From the NCBI RefSeq assembly GCF_018729255.1, contig NZ_CP076060.1:434001-498000 (forward strand): a stretch of 64,000 nucleotides of DNA, written 5' to 3'. Of the stretch, positions 57,171 through 64,000 are shown in pieces; position 1 is the first letter of the stretch; each line of letters starts with the position of its first letter. The translations under genes and the position numbers were made by a program. The notes beneath the pieces were generated by a model that ran no database searches, was not told where the DNA came from, and was given only the letters and a program-made list of their open reading frames with translations. Source of the DNA: Cupriavidus sp. EM10. Lineage in GTDB: Bacteria > Pseudomonadota > Gammaproteobacteria > Burkholderiales > Burkholderiaceae.

Positions 57171-58109
57171 TCAAAACGTCGGCAGCAGTTCGGGAGGATG
57201 CGCGCGCAGCCGGGCGCGGGCGTCGCGGAACTCGGGGAAGATCGATTCCACGGTCTCCCAGAAACGCGGGCTGTGGTTCATTTCCTTCAGGTGCGCCAGC
57301 TCGTGCGCGGCCACGTAGTCGATCATCGACAGCGGGAAGTGCATCAGGCGCCAGTTGAGCCGGATCTTGCCATCGGCGGTGCAACTGCCCCAGCGCGTGG
57401 CCGCCGACGTCAGCGCGAAGCCGGTATGGCGCACGCCAAGCTTGGACGCATAGACGTCCAGCCGCTCGGCCAGCAGCCGGCGGGCCTGGTTCTGCAGCCA
57501 GCCTTGCACGCGATCCTTGATCTGCTGCTCTTCGGCGTGCGCGGGCAGGGCCAGGTGCAGCACGCGCGTATCGGCATCGAAACACAGCACGCCGGCCGGC
57601 GATTCCAGCCGCAGCGTGATCGGCTTGCCCAGGAACGGCAGCTCGGCGCCGTCGCGCCACTGCACCGTGGGCAGCACGCGGCGCGACTCCCGGTGACGCC
57701 ATTCGCCCAGCTTGGCGAAGATCCAGCGCTGCTTTTCCAGGATGGCCGATTCGATGTCGACCAGCGTTACCCAGCGCGGCGCCGTGATAGACAGCCCGCG
57801 GTCATCGACCGTGAAGCCGATGGTCCGGCGCGACGAGCGCTTGAGGGCGTAGTGCAGCGTCCGCTCGCCCACCTGCAGCACGCGGCCGTTCGGCAGCACC
57901 GGCGGCCAGGCGTCGCCGCTTCGTTTGCCCGCAAGGTCGCCAGCAAGGTCGCCAGCAAGTTCGCCTGCGCGCCCGGCTCCTGGCCCGGCCAGCGCGTCCG
58001 GCGCCGGCGCCAGCAGGTTCTGCTGCGCGGGCTGGACGGGCGGCATGGCCTCGGCCAGCGGCAGTTCCAGCTGTGCGTTGGGGTCGGCGGTGGGGCGCAG
58101 CAACTTCAT
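57171..58109 (-). CDS. YgjP/SprT-type zinc metalloprotease (DUF45)
   Basis: A 312-residue predicted cytoplasmic metallopeptidase. The zinc motif is DYVAAHELAHLKEMNHSPRF (HELAH plus downstream His). ATRWGSCTADGKIRLNWRL precedes it, typical of the YgjP/DUF45 family. Residues 42-62 hold a short repeat, LAGDLAGDLAGK, coded by three 12-base units, inside a poorly ordered Pro/Ala-rich N-terminus. The physiological substrate is unknown. Its start overlaps the plsC stop as ATGA. Confidence 0.88.
   Translation of the reverse strand: MKLLRPTADPNAQLELPLAEAMPPVQPAQQNLLAPAPDALAGPGAGRAGELAGDLAGDLAGKRSGDAWPPVLPNGRVLQVGERTLHYALKRSSRRTIGFTVDDRGLSITAPRWVTLVDIESAILEKQRWIFAKLGEWRHRESRRVLPTVQWRDGAELPFLGKPITLRLESPAGVLCFDADTRVLHLALPAHAEEQQIKDRVQGWLQNQARRLLAERLDVYASKLGVRHTGFALTSAATRWGSCTADGKIRLNWRLMHFPLSMIDYVAAHELAHLKEMNHSPRFWETVESIFPEFRDARARLRAHPPELLPTF
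57931..57966. repeat. 12-bp tandem repeat inside the YgjP-like gene
   Basis: Two identical copies of GCAAGGTCGCCA and a third with two changes (GCAAGTTCGCCT), in frame. On the minus strand the units encode LAGE/LAGD-type repeats. Copy number could vary by slippage without shifting the frame. Confidence 0.75.
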
Positions 58110-58867
58110 GCGGTGGCCTGGCGCCTGGCGCGGCGGTAGCTGTCCGGATCGATGCGGCGCATTTCGGCCTCGATCCACGTTTCCACTTCCTGGTTCAGCA
58201 CGTCGGCGGTCTTGTTGGCCGACGGAATCGCGTCGCCAATCGAGATCGTGATCATGCCCGGATACTTCATGAACGAATTGCGCGGCCAGACGCGGCCCGA
58301 GTTGACCGCCATCGGGAACACCCAGGCACCGGTCTCCACGGCCAGGCGCGCGCCGCCGCTCTTGTAGCGCGGATTTTCCTTGCCGGACGGGGTACGCGTG
58401 CCCTCGGGAAACATGATGATCCAGGCGCCTTCGTTGAGCCGTTCGCGGCCCTGCTTCGCCGCCGAGGCAAATGCCCGCGTGCCGTCCTTGCGGTTGATGT
58501 GGACCATCTTCAGCATGCCCAGCGCCCAGCCGAAGAACGGCACGAACAGCAGTTCACGCTTGAACACGAAGCACAGCGGCTTGGGCATCAGCGCCACATA
58601 GGCCACGGTTTCCCAGGCCGACTGGTGCTTGGACAGCAGCACCACGGGCTTGTCCAGCATCGCCAGCATCTTGTCCATGCCCTCGATGCGGTACTGGATG
58701 CCACAGATCAGGCGCGCGGCCCAGATCACCAGGCGCGGCCAGCCACGCACGAAGCGGAAGCGGTTCTCCGCATTCATGAACGGGAAGACGACGAAACACA
58801 TGCACGCGTAGGGCGGGGTCAGTACCAACAGGTACAGCGCGAACAGCAGGGAGCGGATAAAGGTCAT
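58106..58867 (-). CDS. plsC: 1-acyl-sn-glycerol-3-phosphate acyltransferase
   Basis: A 253-residue membrane acyltransferase that makes phosphatidic acid from lysophosphatidic acid. The N-terminal span is RSLLFALYLLVLTPPYACM. The catalytic block is SKHQSAWETVAYV (H-x4-E here rather than the more common H-x4-D). FPEGTRTPSGKEN binds the phosphate. MTFIRSLLF was taken as start. It lies 31 bases after gmhB and overlaps the metalloprotease gene by four bases. Confidence 0.93.
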   Translation of the reverse strand: MTFIRSLLFALYLLVLTPPYACMCFVVFPFMNAENRFRFVRGWPRLVIWAARLICGIQYRIEGMDKMLAMLDKPVVLLSKHQSAWETVAYVALMPKPLCFVFKRELLFVPFFGWALGMLKMVHINRKDGTRAFASAAKQGRERLNEGAWIIMFPEGTRTPSGKENPRYKSGGARLAVETGAWVFPMAVNSGRVWPRNSFMKYPGMITISIGDAIPSANKTADVLNQEVETWIEAEMRRIDPDSYRRARRQATA

Positions 58868-58898
58868 CGATGGGGGCGGATTCAGGGGCGGCGGCGCC

Positions 58899-59501
58899 TC
58901 ACGGGGCGGGCTGCGCCGCGTGGGCGGTCGGGGCAGGGGTCTTGTGCGCCCCTTCGGTGACCAGCCAGCGGGCGAACGCGGCCAGGTCGTCATGCACGCG
59001 CGTGCCGGCGGGCAGGCCGCCCTTGTCCAGCGTGCGCAGGCCCTTGCCGGTGCGCACCAGGTGCGGCACGCAGCCCACGGCCACGCCGGCTTCGAGGTCG
59101 CGCAGCGAATCGCCCACCGTGGGCACGTTGCGCAGTTCCACGCCAAAGCGCTCGCCAATCTGCTCGTACAGGCCCGACTTCGGCTTGCGGCAGTCGCAGT
59201 TGTCGGCGGCCGTATGCGGGCAGAAGAACACGGCCTCCACGCGGCCGCCCAGCGCGGCCAGCGCCTTGTACATCTTCTCGTGCATCGCGTTGAGCGCGCT
59301 CATCTCGAACAGCCCCCGGCCGATGCCCGACTGGTTGCTGGCAATGACGACGCGGTAGCCAGCCTGGTTCAGCATGGCGATGGCCTCGAGGCTGCCGGCG
59401 ATCGGCACCCATTCGTCGGGGGTCTTGATGAACTGGTCGCTGTCCAGGTTGACCACGCCATCGCGGTCGAGGATCACGAACTTGGGCGGGGACTGTGGCA
59501 T
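58899..59501 (-). CDS. gmhB: D-glycero-beta-D-manno-heptose-1,7-bisphosphate 7-phosphatase
   Basis: A 200-residue HAD phosphatase of LPS-core heptose synthesis. The nucleophile motif is VILDRDGVVN (D12, D14). A zinc loop, CPHTAADNCDCRKP, is typical of GmhB. VGDSLRDLEAG is HAD motif IV. It lies 28 bases after glyS. With plsC it forms a small envelope-lipid set downstream of glycyl-tRNA synthetase, a common beta-proteobacterial order. Confidence 0.95.
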   Translation of the reverse strand: MPQSPPKFVILDRDGVVNLDSDQFIKTPDEWVPIAGSLEAIAMLNQAGYRVVIASNQSGIGRGLFEMSALNAMHEKMYKALAALGGRVEAVFFCPHTAADNCDCRKPKSGLYEQIGERFGVELRNVPTVGDSLRDLEAGVAVGCVPHLVRTGKGLRTLDKGGLPAGTRVHDDLAAFARWLVTEGAHKTPAPTAHAAQPAP

Positions 59502-59529
59502 GGTGGCTCCGGGGCGGCTTGAAGACAGC

Positions 59530-61653
59530 TTAGGCGGCCAGCTTCGAAATGTCTGCCACGCGATTGGCCAGGCCGTGCAGCGTGGCCAGCAGCGCCAGGC
59601 GGTTGGCGCGCAGCTTCGCGTCCTCGGCCATCACCATCACGTCGTTGAAGAAGCGGTCCACGGCCTCGCGCAGCTGGGCCAGGTCGCGCAGCGCGGCGGT
59701 GAAATCGCCACCCGCGAAGGCGGCTTCCACGCCCGGGCGCACGCGCTCGATGGCCTCGAACAGCGCACCTTCGGCCGCTTCCTGGAACAGCGCCTGGTCG
59801 ACGGTGCCAATCGCCTCGTCGGTCTTCTTCAGGATGTTCGTGATGCGCTTGTTGGCGGCGGCCAGGGCCTCGGCCTCGGGCAGCGCGGCAAACGTGCGCA
59901 CCGCTTCCATGCGGGCCAGGATGTCGTGCAGGCTCTGCGGGCGCAGGCTCACCACGGCTTCCACCTCGTTGGTGGTGTAGCCCTTGTCCTTCAGGTAGCC
60001 GCGCACGCGGTCGAACAGGAAGTCGGAAATTGCCGCGCGGGCCAGCTTCACGGCGGCAATGCCGGCGAACGCCTGCTCGGTCAGGGCCAGCAGCGTGTCG
60101 ATTGACACCGCCAGCGGCTTCTCGATCAGCATGCGCAGGATGCCCAGCGCATGGCGGCGCAGCGCGAACGGGTCCTTCTCGCCCGTGGGCTGCAGGCCGA
60201 TGCCCCAGATGCCCACCAGCGTTTCCAGCTTGTCGGCCAGCGCCACGGCGGCACTGACGTTGCCTGCCGGCAGCGCATCGCCGGCAAAGCGCGGGCGGTA
60301 GTGCTCGGAGCAGGCCAGGGCCACGTCCTCGGACTCGTCGTCATGGCGCGCATAGTAAGTGCCCATGGTGCCCTGCAGCTCGGGGAATTCGCCCACCATG
60401 TCGGTCAGCAGGTCGGCCTTGGCCAGCTCGGCGCCGCGCATGGCGGCGGCCTTGTCGACCGGCGCGCCGGCAGCGTTCATCGCGTCGGCGATATGGCCGG
60501 CGATCTGCTGCAGGCGCTGCACGCGGTCCAACTGGCTGCCGATCTTGTTGTGGTAGACCACGTTGCCCAGCAGCGGCACGCGCGACGCCAGCGTCTTCTT
60601 GCGGTCCTGGTCGAAGAAGAACTTGGCGTCGGCCAGGCGCGGGCGCACCACACGCTCGTTGCCGGTGATGATCGACTGCGGCGTGTCCGTGGCCAGGTTC
60701 GAGACGATCAGGAAGCGGTTGCGCAGGTGGCCGGCGGCGTCGGTCAGCGCAAAGTACTTCTGGTTGGTCTGCATCGTCAGGATCAGGCATTCCTGCGGCA
60801 CGGCCAGGAAGGCTTCCTCGAAGTGGCACGGGTAGACCACCGGCCATTCGACCAGCGAGTTGACTTCGTCCAGCAGCGACTCGGGCATGATCACCTGGTC
60901 GGCGCCGGCTTCCTTGAGCAGCGCGGTGCGGATGCGCTCGCGGCGGTCGCGGTAGCCGGCGATCACGCGGCCGCGTGATTCCAGCAGGCCCGCGTACTCG
61001 GCGGCGTGCGGGATCTCGATGGTGCCCTGCGACAGGAAACGGTGACCCTGCGTGACGTTGCTGGCTTGCAGGCCTAGCACAGACACCGGCACGATTTCCG
61101 CGCCGTACAGCGCGATCAGGCTGTGCGCGGGGCGCACGAAATGCACCGTGGAGCCGTCCGGACGCTGGTAGCTCATCAGCTTCGGGATCGGCAGCTTGCC
61201 GAGGGTGTCGTCCAGCGCGGCCTGCAGGCCGTCGGCCAGCGCGGCGCCCTTGGCCGTGTAGCGGTAGAAGAACGCATCGGCCTTGCCGTCCGACGCGCGC
61301 TCCAGCGTCTGCCAGTCGATCTCGGCCACACCCACGGACTTGGCCAGGGCGGCCAGCTTCTTGGCCAGCGGGGCGGTCGGGGCGCCGTTGGCGTCCAGTG
61401 CCACGGTCAGCGGCAGCACCTTTTCGCGCTGTTCTCGGTCCGGCGCGGTGCGGCGCACGCCGGTCACCAGGGCGGCCAGGCGGCGCGGCGTGGCAAACGG
61501 CGTCACGGCGGCGCCGGCTTCGAGCAGATCGCGTGCGCCGAGGCCGTCGAACAGGCCCTGTGCGAAGGCATCGCCCAGGCGGGCCAGCGCCTTCGGCGGC
61601 AGTTCTTCGGTGAACAGTTCGATCAGCAGCGAATCGGTCATGGGTTGCGACAT
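59530..61653 (-). CDS. glyS: glycine-tRNA ligase beta subunit
   Basis: A 707-residue beta subunit of the alpha2beta2 glycyl-tRNA synthetase. It recognises tRNA-Gly and contains the anticodon-binding domain. [20 protein letters not shown] opens the protein, and a C-terminal region with DALR-type helices closes it. I used the ATG at [10 protein letters not shown]; a TTG four codons earlier is less likely. It follows glyQ with one small secreted-protein gene between them. Confidence 0.97.
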   Translation of the reverse strand: MSQPMTDSLLIELFTEELPPKALARLGDAFAQGLFDGLGARDLLEAGAAVTPFATPRRLAALVTGVRRTAPDREQREKVLPLTVALDANGAPTAPLAKKLAALAKSVGVAEIDWQTLERASDGKADAFFYRYTAKGAALADGLQAALDDTLGKLPIPKLMSYQRPDGSTVHFVRPAHSLIALYGAEIVPVSVLGLQASNVTQGHRFLSQGTIEIPHAAEYAGLLESRGRVIAGYRDRRERIRTALLKEAGADQVIMPESLLDEVNSLVEWPVVYPCHFEEAFLAVPQECLILTMQTNQKYFALTDAAGHLRNRFLIVSNLATDTPQSIITGNERVVRPRLADAKFFFDQDRKKTLASRVPLLGNVVYHNKIGSQLDRVQRLQQIAGHIADAMNAAGAPVDKAAAMRGAELAKADLLTDMVGEFPELQGTMGTYYARHDDESEDVALACSEHYRPRFAGDALPAGNVSAAVALADKLETLVGIWGIGLQPTGEKDPFALRRHALGILRMLIEKPLAVSIDTLLALTEQAFAGIAAVKLARAAISDFLFDRVRGYLKDKGYTTNEVEAVVSLRPQSLHDILARMEAVRTFAALPEAEALAAANKRITNILKKTDEAIGTVDQALFQEAAEGALFEAIERVRPGVEAAFAGGDFTAALRDLAQLREAVDRFFNDVMVMAEDAKLRANRLALLATLHGLANRVADISKLAA

Positions 61654-61683
61654 GAATCTATCCAACAGGTATGGGCGCGCGCA

Positions 61684-62304
61684 TCAGCAGCGCGGCGCGA
61701 GATTGGGTTCCACGCCAGACAGCAGCCACAGGCCGTTCTGCTGGCGGAATTGCAGCGTGGTGTAGGCGCATTGCACGGCCACGCCGGAAGCGCCGCGAGT
61801 GCCGGCGGCCGGAAAGCGCGCGTCGATGCGATGCGACCGGCGGTCGTAGCGGATCTCGTCGATGCGCCCCCCCACCCAGAAATCGATCTTCGGGGGCAGT
61901 TGCGCGGCGGAATAGTAGGTTCGCACCGTGCGGCGCGAGCGGCCGGCGTTATCTTCCCAGTCCACCCACTGCAGCGGGTAGCGAATGGCGCTTTCATAGG
62001 CGCGCAGCGGCACGCGGTGCCAGCCCAGGTCGCGCGACCCGGACAGGTCGCACGAGAACGAGCGCACCAGCTGCGTCCACTGGTCGATCGACGTCAGCGA
62101 CGGCCGCCAGTGCCGCGTGATGGCCTGCTGCAGCGCCTGGCTGTCGGCTTCGCAGATATTGGCCAGGTCGGCCGGCAGGTACAGGGCCTGCGGCGTCGGC
62201 GCGGGCGAGGTCCGCGCGGCGGCAAATGCGCTGCCGACAGGCGACAGCGCAACCGGCACGGCAAATGCCATCAGTGCCAGCGCGCCGCGCAAGCGGGCCG
62301 TCAT
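61684..62304 (-). CDS. secreted protein of unknown function between glyQ and glyS
   Basis: A 206-residue protein that I do not recognise. A signal peptide of about 29 residues ends SAFAA. The mature part includes [40 protein letters not shown] and two later cysteines ([12 protein letters not shown] and the terminal LAPRC). The cysteine number suggests disulfide bonds. Its start overlaps the glyQ stop as ATGA, and glyS starts 30 bases after it, so it is coexpressed with the synthetase although it is not cytoplasmic. Confidence 0.8.
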   Translation of the reverse strand: MTARLRGALALMAFAVPVALSPVGSAFAAARTSPAPTPQALYLPADLANICEADSQALQQAITRHWRPSLTSIDQWTQLVRSFSCDLSGSRDLGWHRVPLRAYESAIRYPLQWVDWEDNAGRSRRTVRTYYSAAQLPPKIDFWVGGRIDEIRYDRRSHRIDARFPAAGTRGASGVAVQCAYTTLQFRQQNGLWLLSGVEPNLAPRC

Positions 62305-63254
62305 GCGCGCGCCCCGTTGTTGCACATCGGGAAGCCCAGCGCCTCGCGCGAATCGTAGTAGGCCTGCGCCACCATGCGCGAAAGATTGCGGATGCGGCCG
62401 ATGTAGGCGGCGCGCTCGGTCACCGAGATGGCGCCGCGTGCATCGAGCAGGTTGAACGTATGTGCCGCTTTCAGCACCTGTTCGTACGCCGGCAACGCCA
62501 GGCGGGTGTTGGTCAGCTTCGGCGTGCCGTCCTCGTTCTTCTCGCCGGCATCGCCCATCAGGCGGCGGGCTTCGCCCTCGTGCTCGGCGAAGTGGCGGAA
62601 CAGGATTTCGGTGTTGCTGTGCTCGAAGTTGTAGGTGGACTGCTCCACCTCGTTCTGGTGGTACACGTCGCCGTAGGTCAGGCGGCGCGTCACGCCGTTC
62701 TCTTCCCACTCTGTCCAGACCAGGTCGTAGACGTTTTCCACCTTCTGCAGGTACATGGCCAGGCGTTCGATGCCGTAGGTGATTTCGCCCGTGATCGGCT
62801 TGCAGTCGATGCCGCCCACCTGCTGGAAGTACGTGAACTGCGTCACTTCCATGCCGTTGAGCCAGACTTCCCAGCCCAGGCCCCAGGCGCCCAGCGTCGG
62901 ATTTTCCCAGTCGTCCTCGACGAAGCGGATGTCGTTCTGCTTCAGGTCCAGGCCCAGCGCCTCCAGCGAACCCAGGTACAGCTCCAGGATGTTCTCCGGC
63001 GCCGGCTTGAGCACCACCTGGTACTGGTAGTAGTGCTGCAGGCGGTTCGGATTCTCGCCGTAGCGGCCGTCCTTGGGCCGGCGCGACGGCTGCACGTAGG
63101 CGGCGCGCCAGGGCTCCGGCCCGATCGCGCGCAGGAACGTGTGCACATGCGACGTACCGGCGCCGACCTCCAGATCGATCGGTTGCAGCAACGCGCAGCC
63201 CTGCCGGTCCCAGTAGGCCTGCAGGGTGAGAATCATTTGTTGGAAGGTCAGCAT
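62301..63254 (-). CDS. glyQ: glycine-tRNA ligase alpha subunit
   Basis: A 317-residue catalytic alpha subunit. [20 protein letters not shown] opens it; [20 protein letters not shown] and [12 protein letters not shown] are class II active-site blocks. The start is the ATG with GGGAGACG-type spacing just upstream on the minus strand. It is the first gene of a chain glyQ, unknown protein, glyS, gmhB, plsC, ygjP-like. Confidence 0.97.
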   Translation of the reverse strand: MLTFQQMILTLQAYWDRQGCALLQPIDLEVGAGTSHVHTFLRAIGPEPWRAAYVQPSRRPKDGRYGENPNRLQHYYQYQVVLKPAPENILELYLGSLEALGLDLKQNDIRFVEDDWENPTLGAWGLGWEVWLNGMEVTQFTYFQQVGGIDCKPITGEITYGIERLAMYLQKVENVYDLVWTEWEENGVTRRLTYGDVYHQNEVEQSTYNFEHSNTEILFRHFAEHEGEARRLMGDAGEKNEDGTPKLTNTRLALPAYEQVLKAAHTFNLLDARGAISVTERAAYIGRIRNLSRMVAQAYYDSREALGFPMCNNGARA

Positions 63255-63323
63255 AGGGAGACGAAATGAAAAGCTGGCGGGCAAGTGCGCGAACCATCTC
63301 ACGCGAGGATTGCCAAACCTTGG

Positions 63324-63351
63324 ATTCTATCGGGTTTTTGGCCTGCCTCAG
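63324..63351 (-). promoter_or_regulatory. possible promoter of glyQ operon
   Basis: On the minus strand, CTGAGG and TAGAAT are 16 bases apart, about 70 bases before the glyQ start. The -35 is weak. Confidence 0.4.
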
Positions 63352-63471
63352 CCGGGAACCGGCAGGAAACGGTGTCGCAGGGCACGAATCGTGCATGCCG
63401 CAGCTGTCGGGCCGGCGCAACGGGTCGGGTAAATCCTGACATGGGTTTCAGAAGTGTCCGATAGGTGCCGA

Positions 63472-63491
63472 TACTGTTTTTGTATACAGTT
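63472..63491 (+). promoter_or_regulatory. predicted LexA (SOS) box
   Basis: TACTGTTTTTGTATACAGTT fits CTGT-N8-ACAG and matches 16 of 20 bases of the E. coli consensus TACTG(TA)5CAGTA. A TATACA (-10-like, 63483-63488) lies inside it, so LexA binding would block polymerase. The 376-base gap 63255-63630 holds this box, the glyQ promoter candidate and the leader hairpin; no other gene is seen. Confidence 0.75.
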
Positions 63492-63552
63492 AGAGCACGC
63501 GGTCACCGAATCACAAACCAGATGGCCGCCGGGCCGGATCGTCGGCCTGCCA

Positions 63553-63578
63553 CGGGCGAAGCGCCAGCTTCGAGCCCG
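63553..63578 (+). other. leader hairpin upstream of the 30-residue peptide
   Basis: CGGGCGAAGC, loop GCCA, GCTTC, a two-base bulge, then GCCCG: ten paired bases in the predicted 5' leader. Flanking GATCG/CTGCC and GGCAGCCGATC segments could extend the pairing. It ends 40 bases before the ribosome site AAGGGG (63618-63623). Confidence 0.6.
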
Positions 63579-63630
63579 GGCAGCCGATCAAGCGATGCGG
63601 ACTCGAAACAACAACTTAAGGGGATTGGTC

Positions 63631-63723
63631 ATGTCGCTGCTGTCTCGCAAGCCTTATATCGTCGCCATCGCCGTGATGGTGGCCGCCGCCGCCGTCTCGA
63701 TGGCGTCGTCGCTGGTCGGTTAA
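63631..63723 (+). CDS. 30-residue single-span membrane peptide under a LexA box
   Basis: MSLLSRKPY followed by a hydrophobic helix of about 20 residues (IVAIAVMVAAAAVSMASSLV). AAGGGG lies seven bases before the ATG. The short basic N-terminus (R6, K7) predicts N-in topology in the inner membrane. A predicted LexA box and a structured leader precede it. The layout matches SOS-induced small membrane proteins (TisB, DinQ, SidA), with no sequence identity that I can see. Its stop overlaps the lnt stop on the other strand by two bases. An in-frame extension to 63454 would start before the LexA box and is rejected. Confidence 0.65.
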   Translation: MSLLSRKPYIVAIAVMVAAAAVSMASSLVG

Positions 63724-64000
63724 TCCAGCGCCCGGCGCCGCGCCCGCAGCGCCAGCAACAACACGAGCACACTGCCGGCCAGCGCCGGCACGTTGCCCCA
63801 GCGGATATACGGCGTCAGGCCCTGCATGCCCTGCACGTCGGCCGTCAGCGTACCCACTTCGAACGTCGGCAGCTTCGCCTGCACGGTGCCGTCCGGGCGG
63901 ACCACGGCCGTCATGCCGGTATTGGTCGCGCGCAGCATCGGCCGGCGCATTTCCAGCGCCCGCATGCGCGAAATCTGCAGATGCTGGTCCAGCGCGATGG
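63720..64000 (-). CDS. lnt: apolipoprotein N-acyltransferase, C-terminal part
   Basis: Partial; the N-terminus lies beyond base 64000. About 93 residues are present. HLQISRMRALEMRRPMLRAT and NTGMTAVVRPDGTVQAKLP belong to the nitrilase-like periplasmic domain of Lnt, which adds the third acyl chain to lipoproteins. One last membrane span (LAGSVLVLLLALRARRR) ends the protein. It converges with the 30-residue peptide gene and shares two bases with its stop. Confidence 0.93.
   Translation of the reverse strand, partial: IALDQHLQISRMRALEMRRPMLRATNTGMTAVVRPDGTVQAKLPTFEVGTLTADVQGMQGLTPYIRWGNVPALAGSVLVLLLALRARRRALD

Noticed and set aside
63454..63630. N-terminal extension of the 30-residue peptide to 89 residues
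   Set aside because: It would start upstream of the LexA box and promoter element, has no ribosome site and has shadow-like composition. The inner ATG has a good ribosome site.
1..64000. CRISPR array, prophage, insertion sequence or integrative element
   Set aside because: No spaced direct repeats, integrase, transposase or phage genes were seen. The gene content is core chromosome throughout.

Overview
The window is high-GC DNA of a betaproteobacterium of the order Burkholderiales, most probably Cupriavidus or a close Ralstonia-lineage relative. I infer this from the proteins and from familiar gene orders: dusB-fis-purH-ruvC...ruvA-ruvB, lptD-surA-pdxA-rsmA divergent from amgK, glyQ-glyS next to gmhB-plsC, and rplM-rpsI...erpA. 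It is core chromosome. I see no insertion sequence, prophage, CRISPR array or tRNA.

Layout. 1-2525: end of a thiolase, a DegV protein, an enoyl-CoA hydratase/isomerase and a YciA-type thioesterase. 2639-7422: an AtmA-type ABC exporter, then a three-gene ABC importer of the NMT1/THI5 type. 7453-9668: Lrp regulator, cysteine-dioxygenase-like enzyme and LysR regulator. 9799-14537: glutamate dehydrogenase beside the gltIJKL glutamate/aspartate importer. 14788-19965: a YafJ-type amidotransferase, a tartrate-dehydrogenase/glycerate-kinase pair, pyrC and a DUF3025 gene. 20000-20340: RNase P RNA. 20422-24421: osmC, a candidate small RNA, rplM-rpsI, a membrane coiled-coil protein, a bactofilin and erpA. 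24497-31128: anmK, an M23 endopeptidase, tyrS, dtd, a PEBP protein, a histidine phosphatase and a YhhQ transporter. 31285-32528: two exported proteins. 32695-39349: ruvB, ruvA, a glycerophosphodiesterase lipoprotein, ruvC, purH, fis and dusB. 39518-45643: ubiH-like, an unknown gene, pepP, murU, azlD, azlC and amgK. 45823-52831: lptD, surA, pdxA, rsmA and trpS. 52892-54215: an EamA transporter and gloA. 54495-57137: an autotransporter. 57171-63254: YgjP-type metalloprotease, plsC, gmhB, glyS, an unknown secreted protein and glyQ. 63472-64000: an SOS-box-controlled 30-residue peptide, and the end of lnt.

Envelope work dominates the second half: LPS export (LptD, SurA), heptose synthesis (GmhB), phospholipid synthesis (PlsC), lipoprotein maturation (Lnt) and peptidoglycan recycling (AnmK, AmgK, MurU).

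Sequence quality. Nine genes carry 11 apparent frameshifts. All are explained by one missing base, nearly always in a run of identical bases. They include lptD (twice) and surA (twice), whose loss would be lethal or severe, so I read them as sequencing errors and annotate these genes as intact.

Two elements stand out. The first is a predicted LexA box (63472-63491) upstream of a structured leader and a 30-residue single-span membrane peptide, the layout of SOS-induced peptides such as TisB and SidA. The second is a predicted small RNA (about 21145-21319) that shows the 3' tail of 16S rRNA (the anti-Shine-Dalgarno sequence) in a hairpin loop.
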